Source: Acidobacteriales bacterium 59-55
Lineage (GTDB): Bacteria > Acidobacteriota > Terriglobia > Terriglobales > Acidobacteriaceae
Reading direction: 5' to 3'
Length of the DNA: 64,000 nucleotides
Assembly (NCBI GenBank): GCA_001897435.1
Contig: MKSV01000007.1
Coordinates: 124,001-188,000 of the forward strand
The notes under the pieces are model-generated. The model was not told the DNA's origin, searched no databases, and saw nothing but the letters and a program-made list of their open reading frames with translations. Position numbers and translations under genes: made by a program. This document shows positions 53,506-63,289 of this stretch, one piece after another (the stretch's first letter is position 1; every line of letters begins with the position of its first letter).

Positions 53506-54516
53506 GTGCTGTCCAAGCACGCCGAAAGGAAGAATCGTTTGCCTCTTCGAATCGCACACATCGGCGCCGGTGAGTGGAGCCGCTACGCTCACGGGCCAGC
53601 CTTGGAGCGCCTGGCCGCGCAATCGGTCGTCTCGCTGGAACTAATATGCGATCTGCAAATAGAACGCGCTCGCCAATTCCGCGACCTGTTCCGCTATCGC
53701 CTCGCATCGGACAACATCCACGCGAGCCTGGCCGAGGCCCGGCCCGATGTTATCGTCTGTACGGTTCAGCCTGCGGCGACTGCTGCGCTGGTGAAATCTC
53801 TGCTGCCGCTCGGAATTCCGCTATTCATCGAGAAGCCTCCCGGAGTATCCCTCGCCGAAGCGACCTCGCTGGCCGCCGCCTCTATCGTCGCTAACGTCCC
53901 CACGTTTGTAGCCTTCAATCGCCGCTCGATTCCGTCGATCGTCCGGCTCAAACAGTGGGCGGCACAGCATGCAGTCCGTTTCGCGCGGGTAGAGATGCTG
54001 CGGACCAATCGCCTCGAACCTGACTTTGCCATCGCCACAGGAATTCACGTCCTCGACGCGCTTCGTTTTCTCATGGGAGATCCGAACTCCATTGCAGTAA
54101 CACCTTACCTTCGAGACAACTCCGCAGCCTGCGATTATTCGGTGCGGCTGGTCTTTCCCAACTCAGCCGTCGCCGAGATTTCGATGATGCTGAATACGGG
54201 GCTGCGCCGCGAATCCTACTTCCTCAGTGCGCAGGGCGCCACAGCAGAGGCTGTGCTCGGTTCGGCTTATAGCTCGCCGCTGTGCTATCAGGGGGATCGT
54301 GAGTGGTCCGAAGAGCGGATCGTCAGCGAAAATCCACTTGCCAACGACCCGCAGATTGATGGCGGATTTATTGGAGAGTACGAAGCGTTCTTCCGCGCAC
54401 TGGCAGAGAGCGAGCCGTCGCCATGTTCGCTGAGCGACGCCGCTCGTTCCATGCAATTGGCGGAGGCAGTCCTGACTCGTTATTCCGGGCCCCTTCCACC
54501 TCTGCCTTTCTCATAA
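53506..54516 (+). CDS. Gfo/Idh/MocA-family oxidoreductase
   Basis: A 336-residue cytoplasmic NAD(P)-dependent sugar or inositol dehydrogenase-like protein. LRIAHIGAGEWSRYAHGPALE opens the Rossmann fold, VCTVQPAATAALVKSLLPLGIPLFIEKPPG contains the family EKP motif with the catalytic-site Lys, and ATGIHVLDALRFLMG carries the usual GxHxxD-like His. No signal is present. The GTG start is weakly supported; a TTG 11 codons on (LPLRIAHIG) also fits. It may oxidise a sugar released by the neighbouring exported enzymes. Confidence 0.85.
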   Translation: MLSKHAERKNRLPLRIAHIGAGEWSRYAHGPALERLAAQSVVSLELICDLQIERARQFRDLFRYRLASDNIHASLAEARPDVIVCTVQPAATAALVKSLLPLGIPLFIEKPPGVSLAEATSLAAASIVANVPTFVAFNRRSIPSIVRLKQWAAQHAVRFARVEMLRTNRLEPDFAIATGIHVLDALRFLMGDPNSIAVTPYLRDNSAACDYSVRLVFPNSAVAEISMMLNTGLRRESYFLSAQGATAEAVLGSAYSSPLCYQGDREWSEERIVSENPLANDPQIDGGFIGEYEAFFRALAESEPSPCSLSDAARSMQLAEAVLTRYSGPLPPLPFS

Positions 54517-54535
54517 GCAGCCGCGAATTACTGTA

Positions 54536-56812
54536 TCAATGTCCCGGCTCAAGCTCCGGCGTCGCAATGTCAGGCCTGCGCTGATCGCCGCTGGCAGCGC
54601 CATGCCAGACGCCACCGCCGAAGGTGGCGATATAGACCATCCCCGGGTTTTCAGGATCGGGCATCACTCTGTGACCCCATTTGAAGTTGTATCCCGAAAT
54701 GCGGTTCCAGTGCTCTCCACGGTCGATCGAGTGCCACGCCGAGGACTCAAATCCCGACGCATACAGGTTGTCCGGATTTCGTGGGTCAATGGTGACGTCA
54801 TAGACGTGCTGGTCACGATGCAGCACATTTTTCCAGTTCTTCCCTCCATCCGTCGAGAGGAATATTCCTCCGCCGACACCGTGCATTCCCGTTGCCCTGG
54901 TCCACGCCGCCAGATAAAGACGGTTTGGATCGTGCGGATCGATCGCCAGTCCATTCGGCCCATTCACCTCTGCCGGCAGCTTCACCGGCGTCCACGACTC
55001 GGCGCCGTCAGTCGACTTGTAGAGTGCCCCATCGCCGCCGGTGCCGATGCTTCCATTCTCGCTGCGGCGCGCAATCACAACATAGAGTGTGCCGTCTTCA
55101 GCACGAGCCAGCCGCCATGCCAGGGGCTCGTTTTGCACGATCCCGTGATTCTTCAAGGCCCAGGTAACGCCATCATCCGTGCTCTTGTAGACGCCACGTC
55201 CCATTGCGGCGGCCCAGAGAGTTCTTTTGCCCACTGGGCTCGACGGATCGAGCAGAATGTGAGTCGGCGCCGTCTCCGGCATTCCTGCGTTGGAAGGCTT
55301 CCAGGTGCGTCCTCCATCCACGCTCACGCAGATTCCTCCCCGATACTTCGTCACAGGGGTCGTCCGCCACATCTTTGGCCGAGGCAGGTCATGCGTCGCG
55401 CTCATTGCGCCCCACATCTTGCCTTGAACCTTAGGATCGAAGGTGACCCAATAGGTCGTGTTGATCCACTTTTCCGGAACGCCCCGAACCGAATGGATCC
55501 ATGAGCGGCCGCCATCCTCGCTGCGAAACAGGCCGATATCGGTCGTTGGAATGAACCTTCGGCCCGGGTTGAATGGATCGAAGAGATACCCATAATTTGT
55601 AGTTACATCGAGACCGGTGCTGGTCCACCCCCCGCCCTCGACTCTTCTGGAATAGGCGGCATTCCAGTTCGCTCCACCATCGGCCGTGATCATTGTGCGG
55701 CCGAAGTCGGTGCCGTAGGCCAGTTCCGCATCCTGATCCGCCACGCCGAGCCCCAGCGGATTCTCTCCCCACTCCGGACCGTACTCCTGCGACAGCCATG
55801 CATCATGGATGTTCGGAGAAGAGGTCTTGTCCTCTTTCCACACCAGTTTCCAGGTACGCCCACTATCCCGCGTCCGCGCGACGCCCATCCATATCTTTCC
55901 GTCAATCTGAAGATGGCTGTACGACGCATAGGCAGATTCAGGATGATTTAGGCTGGTCGCGATTGCACGGGCCTTCGCGCCGCTTCCCGGCAATGCAGCC
56001 GAAGTCCAGGAGACTCCGCCGTCCTTCGATAAAAATATTCCTGCATCGGAGCTGGCGTAGAGCGTCATCCCGCGCTGAGCGGAGAATCCCGCACTCACGT
56101 CATTAAAGACAACACCCTTAGGTCCCGGTCGATTCTGCCACTTGCCGCGATAACGAACTGTGATCTCCATCTTCCCGGCGATATAAAGATCGCGGTCGCT
56201 CTTATTGGATTGGGGATCGATCCAGATCTGCTGGGGAGCCTCCTCCAGGTCCTGAGCCTTCGTCCATGTTTTGCCGTTATCCGAGGAAAGAAACACAGCC
56301 GCCTTGCCATCCTTGACGGCTCCCGCGACGAGTGTCTTGGAATCATCCGGATCGATCGCCAGCGCAACGACCTGTCCCATCGGATTTGGCTCGGCGACAA
56401 TCGTCTCGTCCGCATGGTCCGAACTCATGCGAATCCCGCGGATCGTCGAAGGCTGGGGCCACAGCAGCTTCCATGACACGCCATCGTCGGTGCTGCGCCA
56501 CAGTCCCTCTGTGGCTGCATAGATCGTGCGGGACTCTACCGGATCGAAGACGAAGAACCTGACCGGCCCGCGAAGGTTGAACATCCGCCATGAATGGCCA
56601 CCGTCGTGGGTGATGTAGGAACCCGTCATATCGCAGGCGACCAGTGCTTCCTTCGCATCGTGCGGGCTGATTGTCGCGTGGAACATCGCGCCGCCGCCGC
56701 CGGGTCCTACAACCGTGAAGCTGCTCGCGAACGTTGCCGGACGGGCGAAGCAGAACGCCACAGCAAGCCCAATAGTGGTTACGATTATTTTGCTTATCTT
56801 TTTATTTTGCAT
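54536..56812 (-). CDS. Secreted beta-propeller protein with about 12 Asp-boxes (GH74/sialidase-like)
   Basis: A 758-residue exported protein (signal IIVTTIGLAVAFCFA). I count about 12 Asp-box motifs of the SxDxGxxW type, such as THDGGHSW, STDDGVSW, SSDNGKTW, SKDGGVSW, SEDGGRSW, SVDGGRTW and STDGGKNW, spaced through the chain. That many repeats fit two seven-bladed propellers as in GH74 xyloglucanases or VPS10-like proteins, and not a classic six-bladed sialidase. Catalytic residues cannot be picked by eye. No clear ribosome site precedes the ATG. It converges with the Gfo/Idh/MocA gene. Confidence 0.78.
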   Translation of the reverse strand: MQNKKISKIIVTTIGLAVAFCFARPATFASSFTVVGPGGGGAMFHATISPHDAKEALVACDMTGSYITHDGGHSWRMFNLRGPVRFFVFDPVESRTIYAATEGLWRSTDDGVSWKLLWPQPSTIRGIRMSSDHADETIVAEPNPMGQVVALAIDPDDSKTLVAGAVKDGKAAVFLSSDNGKTWTKAQDLEEAPQQIWIDPQSNKSDRDLYIAGKMEITVRYRGKWQNRPGPKGVVFNDVSAGFSAQRGMTLYASSDAGIFLSKDGGVSWTSAALPGSGAKARAIATSLNHPESAYASYSHLQIDGKIWMGVARTRDSGRTWKLVWKEDKTSSPNIHDAWLSQEYGPEWGENPLGLGVADQDAELAYGTDFGRTMITADGGANWNAAYSRRVEGGGWTSTGLDVTTNYGYLFDPFNPGRRFIPTTDIGLFRSEDGGRSWIHSVRGVPEKWINTTYWVTFDPKVQGKMWGAMSATHDLPRPKMWRTTPVTKYRGGICVSVDGGRTWKPSNAGMPETAPTHILLDPSSPVGKRTLWAAAMGRGVYKSTDDGVTWALKNHGIVQNEPLAWRLARAEDGTLYVVIARRSENGSIGTGGDGALYKSTDGAESWTPVKLPAEVNGPNGLAIDPHDPNRLYLAAWTRATGMHGVGGGIFLSTDGGKNWKNVLHRDQHVYDVTIDPRNPDNLYASGFESSAWHSIDRGEHWNRISGYNFKWGHRVMPDPENPGMVYIATFGGGVWHGAASGDQRRPDIATPELEPGH

Positions 56813-57129
56813 GTTTAGTTGTTCTACCGTAGTCGTTTCTAATCCCTCGGCTTAAGGATCGTCAAGCACAACCGCTCTTCGATTTGAGGAGAGTGCTTGA
56901 GACGCGGCAGGCTGTGGCTGATGGCGATGATCCGGGAGCTATACATTGTTTTCGGATCAAACAAGTCTCTATAGATATCTTTTATTCGGGCGCCCTCGAA
57001 AAAGCTGCCCAGCAACAGTCCCATTTGAAATAACTTCCGTATTATTCCTTTATGTGAGTTTTTTGTTTGCTTTGTCTTCGTTCATTGTGGTATCACTTTT
57101 AGCCAACAGTAAAAGCAAGGGGAGATTTT
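56813..57129. other. Divergent promoter region before the TonB receptor gene
   Basis: No gene is clearly supported here. A minus-strand frame of 61 codons (56839-57024, starting MGLLLGSFFEGARI) is open but unrecognised and has no clear ribosome site. A T-rich tract at 57040-57090 (TTATTCCTTTATGTG, TTTTTTGTTTGCTTTG) probably belongs to the receptor promoter. AGGGGAG lies seven bases before the receptor ATG. Confidence 0.4.
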
Positions 57130-60100
57130 ATGAAATCACGAATCCTCACATCACTCGTAGTCGTTCTTATTCTGGGTCTTGGGGCCGGCACGCTCAATCT
57201 ATTCGCGCAAGGTACGGACTTGGGAACGATCCGCGGAACTGTCACCGACTCCAGTGGCGCTGTGATTCCGGACGCGCAGGTCGAGATCATGGATTTGGAC
57301 ACCCGCACCTCGCAGAAGGCCACAACCAACGGCCATGGCGACTATCAGGCTGCCGCTCTGCAAGCCGGCCACTATCAGGTGACCGTGACGGCCAGCGGCT
57401 TTGCTCCATCCGTCGTCAAAGGCATCGTGCTTACCGGCTCCGACGTCGTGGGCGCGAATGCCGTCCTGCGCGCCGCAGCCAGCGTCACGAGCGTGGAAGT
57501 CTCGTCCGCTGCCCCGCTCATCGACACGCAGGACCAGACGCTCAGCCAAAACATCAGCTCCCGCGCCATCATCGACCTTCCTCGTGACAGTCGAGACATC
57601 TACTCGTTCCTGTATATCAATCCCAACATCACCCAGAGCAATGCTCCGGGCGAGTACAAGTTCATTGGAGCGCAGAGCTATGGCGCCAGTTTTTCGGTCG
57701 ATGGCCAGCGCACCAATGGCGGCATCTTCGGCTCGGTGACGGCCAGCCAGCCTTCTCTTGAGGCGGTAGGCGATCTGAATGTCATGTCCAACGCTTTCAG
57801 CGCGGAGTACGCCGGCATTGCCAACATACGCGTCACTACCAAGCGCGGTGGGGCAGACTACCATGGCTCTATTTTCTACAACAACAAGAACTCCGCCCTC
57901 TCCACCTGGACGCTTGCCGACAAGGACACTCTGTTCGGCTATGCGCCCACCTTCGATCAGCCTACCTTCAACAAGCCCCGTTTCAATATCACGGATTTCG
58001 GAGGCTCGGTTGGCGGTCCTATCCCGAAGGTGAAGAACACCTGGTTCTTCGTCGCTTATGAGCACAACTCATCGATTCTGCCGTCCAGCTCTACCTCCAC
58101 CCGGATCCCGCATCCGAGTCTCCTTGCCGGCGATTTCTCCCTGATGAACCCCTCGGCGAGACCGGATGTCGGCTCAGCCGTCCTGACTCCCGATGAGATC
58201 GCAAACGACACGGTCGGTGGCCTCGGTCTGAAGTTCAATCAGATTCCTCAACGTCTCTTGAATCCCGTCACGACAAAACTCCTCGATCTTTATTTCCCCA
58301 AGATCGGTTCGTCTGCTGGAATCAATGCTTCCACGGGAGCTGTTGGACCGCACTACACCGCCAACTATCCCGGCCACACTGGCCAGCACGAGGGGACGCT
58401 GCGCATCGACCACAACTTCACCGAGAATGACCGCGTCTACGGCGTTTACCACGCCTCGTCGCAAAACATTGCGACCAGCCCTGTGGTCGGCGTTTTCACC
58501 GGCCTCGGCCTCAGCCAGACGGAACGCCGCAATAACACGGTCTCACTCTCTTACACGCATATCTTCTCTCCCAATATCGTCAATGAGGCTCGCGGCGGAT
58601 TCAATAAGCAGCATCTCTACACGCACAGCAACACCACGCTCACCGGCTTTCTCTCCAGCATCGGCTTCTCGGATGCGGATATTGCCGCCTACGGCGCCAT
58701 CGTCGGACCGAGCGAGTTGACTACTTACGGCCATCTCGCCGTGACCCTCGGTAGCGGCTCCTCCGCCTTCCAGGCCTTCAGCAACGGCGGCCGCAACACC
58801 GACCGTCCGGCGGACCAGGACCTCATCACCTTCGGCGACACCCTGAACTGGACCATTGGCCGCCACAGCCTGAAGATCGGCGGTGACTTTGTACGTAATC
58901 AGGCCGTCGATGGATTCGCCGTAAATCGCGGCAATGTGCGCGGTCTGGTCACCTACACAGGAACCGGTGCCAATGCTCTTGCGCGCTTCCTGCAGGGAGA
59001 TGCGGCAAATTCTGTCTCCTACGTCAACCTGCCCCGTCCCGCCATGGACGTCTATAACTGGGAGACCGGGTACTTTGTTCAGGACGACTTCCGTCTCAAC
59101 TCCCGGCTTACGCTGAACCTCGGCATGCGCTACGACCTCATCACCCCATTCGTAGACAAGAATGACCTGATGGCCAATTTGGATCCTAACTACGTCAATC
59201 CCGATACCGGTCAGATAGGCCGTTTTGTCATCCCTTCGACAAAGACGCTGAAGTACCTCGATCCAAATATTGTCAACTTTGGCTATGTTCTTGCCGATCA
59301 GTCTGGCCTGGGCATTGGCAGAGGCTTGCTGCGGACCTATAAGAACGGCTTCGGACCGCGCGTTGGGTTGGCCTTTCAACTTAATGATAAGACGGTACTT
59401 CGTGGAGGCTGGGGTCTCTACTACCCCACCTCGGCTGCTCAGGGCATCCGCGACCCGCTTGCAACCAATACCTTCAACCAGGCCCGCACGAAGAGGCCGC
59501 CAACTTCCACGTCCCCTGTGGGCACCCCCCCGCTTAGCGGCTGGCCGGTTGGTGGAGAAACCGTTGGCACCAGCCCGCTTTCGGGCGGACTCGTCGCAGG
59601 CTTCGGTGGTGCACCATCGGCCAACTACGTTCCGTTCGACCTCAAAAACCCTCGCGTTCAGCAGTGGAACGCGACCATTGAGCGGGAGATGCCTTGGCAG
59701 TCCTCCCTTCGCTTCTCTTATGTAGGCGCGCACCAGTCAGGCCAGATTATCGGCCGCGACCTCAATATGATTCCGCCCAGCGATAGCCCCTTCGGCACAA
59801 CCACAGGTGGGGATGGTTCCATTCCTTGCGATCCAAGCGGTAATTTCAATCCCGATAACACCTGCGACTACTCGGATGCAGACAAGGCGCGGCTTAAGAT
59901 TCCGGCGCTTGGCGATTACGTCACCGGCTTTGGTAATGTTGGCCATAGCTTAACCAGTTCATTTCAGGCACAGGCGCAACGACAGACCAGCGGTTTTGTC
60001 TTTAGTGTTGCCTACACCTTTCAGGACCAGAATTCGTCTGGAATCGACATGGGGAATAGCAGCCTGGGAGGAGATGCCTACAACCCATTCTCACCCGACT

Positions 60101-60864
60101 ACGGCCCGGACTCATGGGTCTCTCGTCACCGTGTCGTAGCCTATGGCATCTTCGATCTGCCCTTCGGGACGGGTAAGCGCTACGCTTCGTCTGTGTCCAG
60201 ATGGACGGATGCAATCATTGGCGGCTGGCAGGCTTCTACTAACCTCTTCTTCAAGACCGGTGTAGGCTTCACTCCATTCTATGTCTGTGGCGACTGTGAC
60301 CCAGTGCTCCCCGGCAACGTTGCCTCAGGAACGCTAGACGCGGTCGGAGACTTAAACGCGACTTCGGTGCGTGCCGTAATGAACGGCAATCCTCGTGGTG
60401 GAGCGGCGTCGGGGTACTTCTGGAATCCTGACGCCTTCAGCCTGCCGAGTATGGGTGCAGACCTGTACACGCAGGCTGGAGTTGCCGGCCGCAATTCCAT
60501 GTATGGTCCATCTACGTATGGAGTCAATCTTGGCGTGCACAAGACCTTCCGCGTCAACGAGCGCATTGGGATTCAACTGGGAGCAGATGTTAACAACATC
60601 TTCAACCATCCCATGCTCTCTCCGGATTCGGACTTTGGCGGCGGCTGCGAGGGATGCTTTGCCAATCTCGGAACCTTCACGCTCAATGTGGATCAATCAA
60701 CCCCGGTGACGCCGGGCCATCAGCCCAGGATCCTGCCGATAGACCCCAAGGATGGTGATCAGTATTCCCCCAACTCAGACTTTGGGCATCTCTACCAGAG
60801 CTTCGAGCAGGAGGGCATCGACAGTAACCGCTCCATCCGCTTGAGAGGCCGCATCACCTTCTAA
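57130..60864 (+). CDS. Oar-like TonB-dependent outer-membrane receptor with a carboxypeptidase-regulatory domain
   Basis: A 1244-residue outer-membrane protein. A signal peptide (LTSLVVVLILGLGAGTLNLFAQ) precedes a carboxypeptidase-regulatory-like domain (GTIRGTVTDSSGAVIPDAQV, TTNGHGDYQAAALQAG). A plug domain with YGASFSVDGQRTNGG follows and then a large beta barrel ending in an aromatic C-terminal strand (SIRLRGRITF). This is the large family typical of Acidobacteria for uptake of polysaccharide fragments. One loop near residues 795-815 has a Gly/Pro-rich near-repeat (VGTPPLSGWPVGG, VGTSPLSGG). A strong terminator follows; the neighbouring exported enzymes probably share its substrate. Confidence 0.93.
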   Translation: MKSRILTSLVVVLILGLGAGTLNLFAQGTDLGTIRGTVTDSSGAVIPDAQVEIMDLDTRTSQKATTNGHGDYQAAALQAGHYQVTVTASGFAPSVVKGIVLTGSDVVGANAVLRAAASVTSVEVSSAAPLIDTQDQTLSQNISSRAIIDLPRDSRDIYSFLYINPNITQSNAPGEYKFIGAQSYGASFSVDGQRTNGGIFGSVTASQPSLEAVGDLNVMSNAFSAEYAGIANIRVTTKRGGADYHGSIFYNNKNSALSTWTLADKDTLFGYAPTFDQPTFNKPRFNITDFGGSVGGPIPKVKNTWFFVAYEHNSSILPSSSTSTRIPHPSLLAGDFSLMNPSARPDVGSAVLTPDEIANDTVGGLGLKFNQIPQRLLNPVTTKLLDLYFPKIGSSAGINASTGAVGPHYTANYPGHTGQHEGTLRIDHNFTENDRVYGVYHASSQNIATSPVVGVFTGLGLSQTERRNNTVSLSYTHIFSPNIVNEARGGFNKQHLYTHSNTTLTGFLSSIGFSDADIAAYGAIVGPSELTTYGHLAVTLGSGSSAFQAFSNGGRNTDRPADQDLITFGDTLNWTIGRHSLKIGGDFVRNQAVDGFAVNRGNVRGLVTYTGTGANALARFLQGDAANSVSYVNLPRPAMDVYNWETGYFVQDDFRLNSRLTLNLGMRYDLITPFVDKNDLMANLDPNYVNPDTGQIGRFVIPSTKTLKYLDPNIVNFGYVLADQSGLGIGRGLLRTYKNGFGPRVGLAFQLNDKTVLRGGWGLYYPTSAAQGIRDPLATNTFNQARTKRPPTSTSPVGTPPLSGWPVGGETVGTSPLSGGLVAGFGGAPSANYVPFDLKNPRVQQWNATIEREMPWQSSLRFSYVGAHQSGQIIGRDLNMIPPSDSPFGTTTGGDGSIPCDPSGNFNPDNTCDYSDADKARLKIPALGDYVTGFGNVGHSLTSSFQAQAQRQTSGFVFSVAYTFQDQNSSGIDMGNSSLGGDAYNPFSPDYGPDSWVSRHRVVAYGIFDLPFGTGKRYASSVSRWTDAIIGGWQASTNLFFKTGVGFTPFYVCGDCDPVLPGNVASGTLDAVGDLNATSVRAVMNGNPRGGAASGYFWNPDAFSLPSMGADLYTQAGVAGRNSMYGPSTYGVNLGVHKTFRVNERIGIQLGADVNNIFNHPMLSPDSDFGGGCEGCFANLGTFTLNVDQSTPVTPGHQPRILPIDPKDGDQYSPNSDFGHLYQSFEQEGIDSNRSIRLRGRITF

Positions 60865-60888
60865 GCGGGAAGGCTGTCTACAACAACA

Positions 60889-60925
60889 AGAGGCTGGCGG
60901 AGATATTCCGCCAGCCTCTCTCTTT
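60889..60925 (+). terminator. Strong rho-independent terminator
   Basis: AGAGGCTGGCGGA and TCCGCCAGCCTCT form a perfect 13-pair stem around loop GATAT, followed by CTCTTTTG. It ends the TonB receptor transcript. Confidence 0.9.
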
Positions 60926-60966
60926 TGCTCATTTATATGTTCGACGTGAATCGGCCTCGATTCTGA

Positions 60967-61677
60967 CTACTTTTTCATCACCAGTTCAAGCTGCCCAAAT
61001 CGTTCCGGAGTATGAAAGGCGGCGGTCATAGGAGGCTTCCAGGTAATGGATTTGTGTCTGTCAGGCGGTCCCTGGCTGCGGAAGAGATTTGCTCGAAAGA
61101 TGGTTCCCGCCGCTGGAGTTCGCTGGTCGATCGCGGCGAAAGGAATGCGCATCGCGGCATACCAGATCTTTGTCTTCCGATCGATGCGGGCAGCCACCTC
61201 AAACCCGGAGTTCCATGTCCATCCGACCGTGTGGTCGGGAAGATCCAGATTGATATCCAGATCGACCCACTCTGCCTGCGGTGAAACCTCGAACTCTTTA
61301 TACCGTCGGATATTTTTGAAATCGGACCCGATAAAGATCTCTGCAACATCCCAGTTCCAAAGCTCGTTGGTCTCCGCTGTCGTTACGGGCGAAGGGTTCA
61401 GATACAACTCCTCGTAGGGACACGTATAGAGCAGATAGAGACTGCCCTTCGTCCAACGCGAGCGCACTTCTGTGCGGTAGCCGGGAATGATCTTTCCCTG
61501 CGTATCCATTTCGGCATAAACCGGAGCCGCGCCACGCCAGAACGGCGAGCGCGGATTCGTGTCCAGTGAGACGTCCTTTGCCGCATAAACGCTCCTGAAC
61601 GCCCCAGAACCCGCGCTTTGTCCCTGTGCAATTCCAGTCATCGCAAGCAGGCACAGCGCTACCAGGCTGTTGTTCAT
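60967..61677 (-). CDS. Secreted CBM9-like carbohydrate-binding protein
   Basis: A 236-residue exported protein with signal MNNSLVALCLLAMTGIAQG. It follows the family 9 carbohydrate-binding/DOMON-like pattern of a single beta sandwich: PFWRGAAPVYAEM, SRWTKGSLYLLYTCPYEEL, LWNWDVAEIFIGSD, YKEFEVSPQAEWVDLDI and MRIPFAAI. Such proteins bind sugar chain ends or help secreted enzymes. GGAGG lies ten bases before the ATG. The frame stays open for another 112 codons upstream, but that part overlaps the amidohydrolase gene in another frame and has shadow composition. Confidence 0.8.
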   Translation of the reverse strand: MNNSLVALCLLAMTGIAQGQSAGSGAFRSVYAAKDVSLDTNPRSPFWRGAAPVYAEMDTQGKIIPGYRTEVRSRWTKGSLYLLYTCPYEELYLNPSPVTTAETNELWNWDVAEIFIGSDFKNIRRYKEFEVSPQAEWVDLDINLDLPDHTVGWTWNSGFEVAARIDRKTKIWYAAMRIPFAAIDQRTPAAGTIFRANLFRSQGPPDRHKSITWKPPMTAAFHTPERFGQLELVMKK

Positions 61678-61711
61678 CAATCGAGTTCCTCCATCCTTTG
61701 ACGCACTGTCT

Positions 61712-62938
61712 TTATACCGTGATATGCAGTTCGCGAGCGGCGTTCCCGTTGTAGACCTTGCGCAGAATCTGTTCCTCCAGATTGACGCCATAGATCTGCC
61801 AGCGTCCCTGTGGCGGAGTCTTCGCGGGAGCGTAGTTGAAGTACTCGTCGTCCGTCTCCAGAAACCGGTAGTAGATCTCATAGAGCTTGTCGTTGAAGAC
61901 CTGTTGCGGATACGAGTCGCCATGAGGAATGGCATCGGTCCCGAACAGAATTCTGTCCTGATACTTCTCGAAGAAAGCGCGAGCTGTACGAGGCTGACGC
62001 CCCAGCTCGCCAATGCGAGCCGCGATATCCACGTTCATGTTGTCGAAGCGAGTCAGATTCTCCGAGACGTTGGCCAGATTCTCCGCGAAGTTGCCCACGT
62101 GAAGAACAATGAACCGTGTCTTCGGATGTCGCGCGATGACGCGGTTTCGCGCTTCAATCAGCTCTGCATTGCTGGGAAAATCCTTTCCGTAAAAGGACCA
62201 GTCCGGATGGTTGTTCAGTTCTTCATAGCGCTCGTTGAAGCGGTCTGTCGGCGTGAAAAAGGCGACCGGGTCAGAGATGTGGATCGCAACCGGCATGTTC
62301 AGTTGCGCGCAGGCATCCCACATTGGATCGAATCGTCGGTCGTCGATCTTTACCAGCTTGCCCGACGTGATGTTCTCTCTCAGGTAGAGTCCCAGGGCCT
62401 TGAGGATCTTAAGCCCCCTGGCGCCATCCTTGTGCGCCTGGGCAATCGCATCCGCCTGTAGTTTTGGGTAGTTGGGTTCGAGCAACAGAGAGTAGGAGGG
62501 CTCCGTAAATGTGTAGAAACGATCGGGGAACTGCCGGTCATATTTTTCTACCGTGTTCTTGAGCCCTACGCCGTATCCGCCCGTGAGGTTGACCATGGAG
62601 CGAATGTGCTTCCTGTCCATCACCTGAAGCAACTCTGCCGGCGGAGCCACATAGATTCGTTCGGGGGCCAATTCGACTCCATTCTTCGATTTGGTGGAGA
62701 AGGAGATATGCGTATGGATGTCGATCACAGGAAAGCGCGGAGTCGGCACATGCGTCTCCTTTACCTGAAGCATGCTCCTCGGTTCATAATCGGCGATATC
62801 CAGAGGTTTGGGTTGCGGCTTCGCGTCTCCCGGCATGGTCTTTACCTCAGCCGCGAAAGCAGGGAGAATCCCCGCGTGGGTCGCTGCTCCAGCAATTAGT
62901 CCCATTCCTGTTGTGCTCAATAGCTGACGGCGATTCAT
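61712..62938 (-). CDS. Tat-exported amidohydrolase (PF04909 type)
   Basis: A 408-residue metal-dependent hydrolase or decarboxylase fold with a twin-arginine signal (MNRRQLLSTTGMGLIAG). FPVIDIHTHISFST carries the HxH metal pair, MPVAIHISDPVAFF a further His, RFIVLHVGNFAE another, and ILFGTDAIPHGDS the Asp of the metal site. The family includes lactonases and decarboxylases. The next gene in the same direction (CBM9-like) starts 34 bases on, suggesting one operon. GAGGAG precedes the ATG. Confidence 0.85.
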   Translation of the reverse strand: MNRRQLLSTTGMGLIAGAATHAGILPAFAAEVKTMPGDAKPQPKPLDIADYEPRSMLQVKETHVPTPRFPVIDIHTHISFSTKSKNGVELAPERIYVAPPAELLQVMDRKHIRSMVNLTGGYGVGLKNTVEKYDRQFPDRFYTFTEPSYSLLLEPNYPKLQADAIAQAHKDGARGLKILKALGLYLRENITSGKLVKIDDRRFDPMWDACAQLNMPVAIHISDPVAFFTPTDRFNERYEELNNHPDWSFYGKDFPSNAELIEARNRVIARHPKTRFIVLHVGNFAENLANVSENLTRFDNMNVDIAARIGELGRQPRTARAFFEKYQDRILFGTDAIPHGDSYPQQVFNDKLYEIYYRFLETDDEYFNYAPAKTPPQGRWQIYGVNLEEQILRKVYNGNAARELHITV

Positions 62939-63289
62939 AATCGGTCCATCTCCTCTTTCCTCAAATTTCAGATAACATCCCGCCGTCCTGGGCAGGCTTC
63001 CTTACGCTCACAAGCGTAGCACTGGAGAGGTTCTTTGTGCTTACTTTTATTTCGCTTATGATCGTTTTCCATTAGGAGAAGACGTGTGCAGTTTACGGCT
63101 CCGATCACCCATACGGCCCGCATTTATCAGCGATAAATAAGGTAATATTCATGTTGGAGCACAGAGCCTTTCAAAGCCCCACGGGCAATTTCCCGGAAAC
63201 GGGTGTTCAGACCCACAGTTTTTCACGTAAAGAGAAACAAGAAATAATTAAACGATACAAATAATTAAGTAATCCAAGGGAAGCTATTC
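62939..63289. promoter_or_regulatory. Divergent promoter region with a CTTACTTTTATTTCG site
   Basis: This gap separates the amidohydrolase and permease starts. At 63039-63064 it holds GCTTACTTTTATTTCGCTTA, one of the closest matches to the recurrent operator-like pattern of the region. An A-rich run (AAGAGAAACAAGAAATAATT) lies at about 63231-63250, before the permease. No gene is seen here. Confidence 0.45.

Noticed and set aside
56839..57024. 61-codon minus-strand frame before the TonB receptor gene
   Set aside because: It is open and less shadow-like than most, but has no clear ribosome site, no recognised motif and no partner gene, so it is kept only as a note.
61678..62013. Upstream extension of the CBM9-like gene
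   Set aside because: It overlaps the amidohydrolase gene in another frame; the signal peptide starts at 61677.
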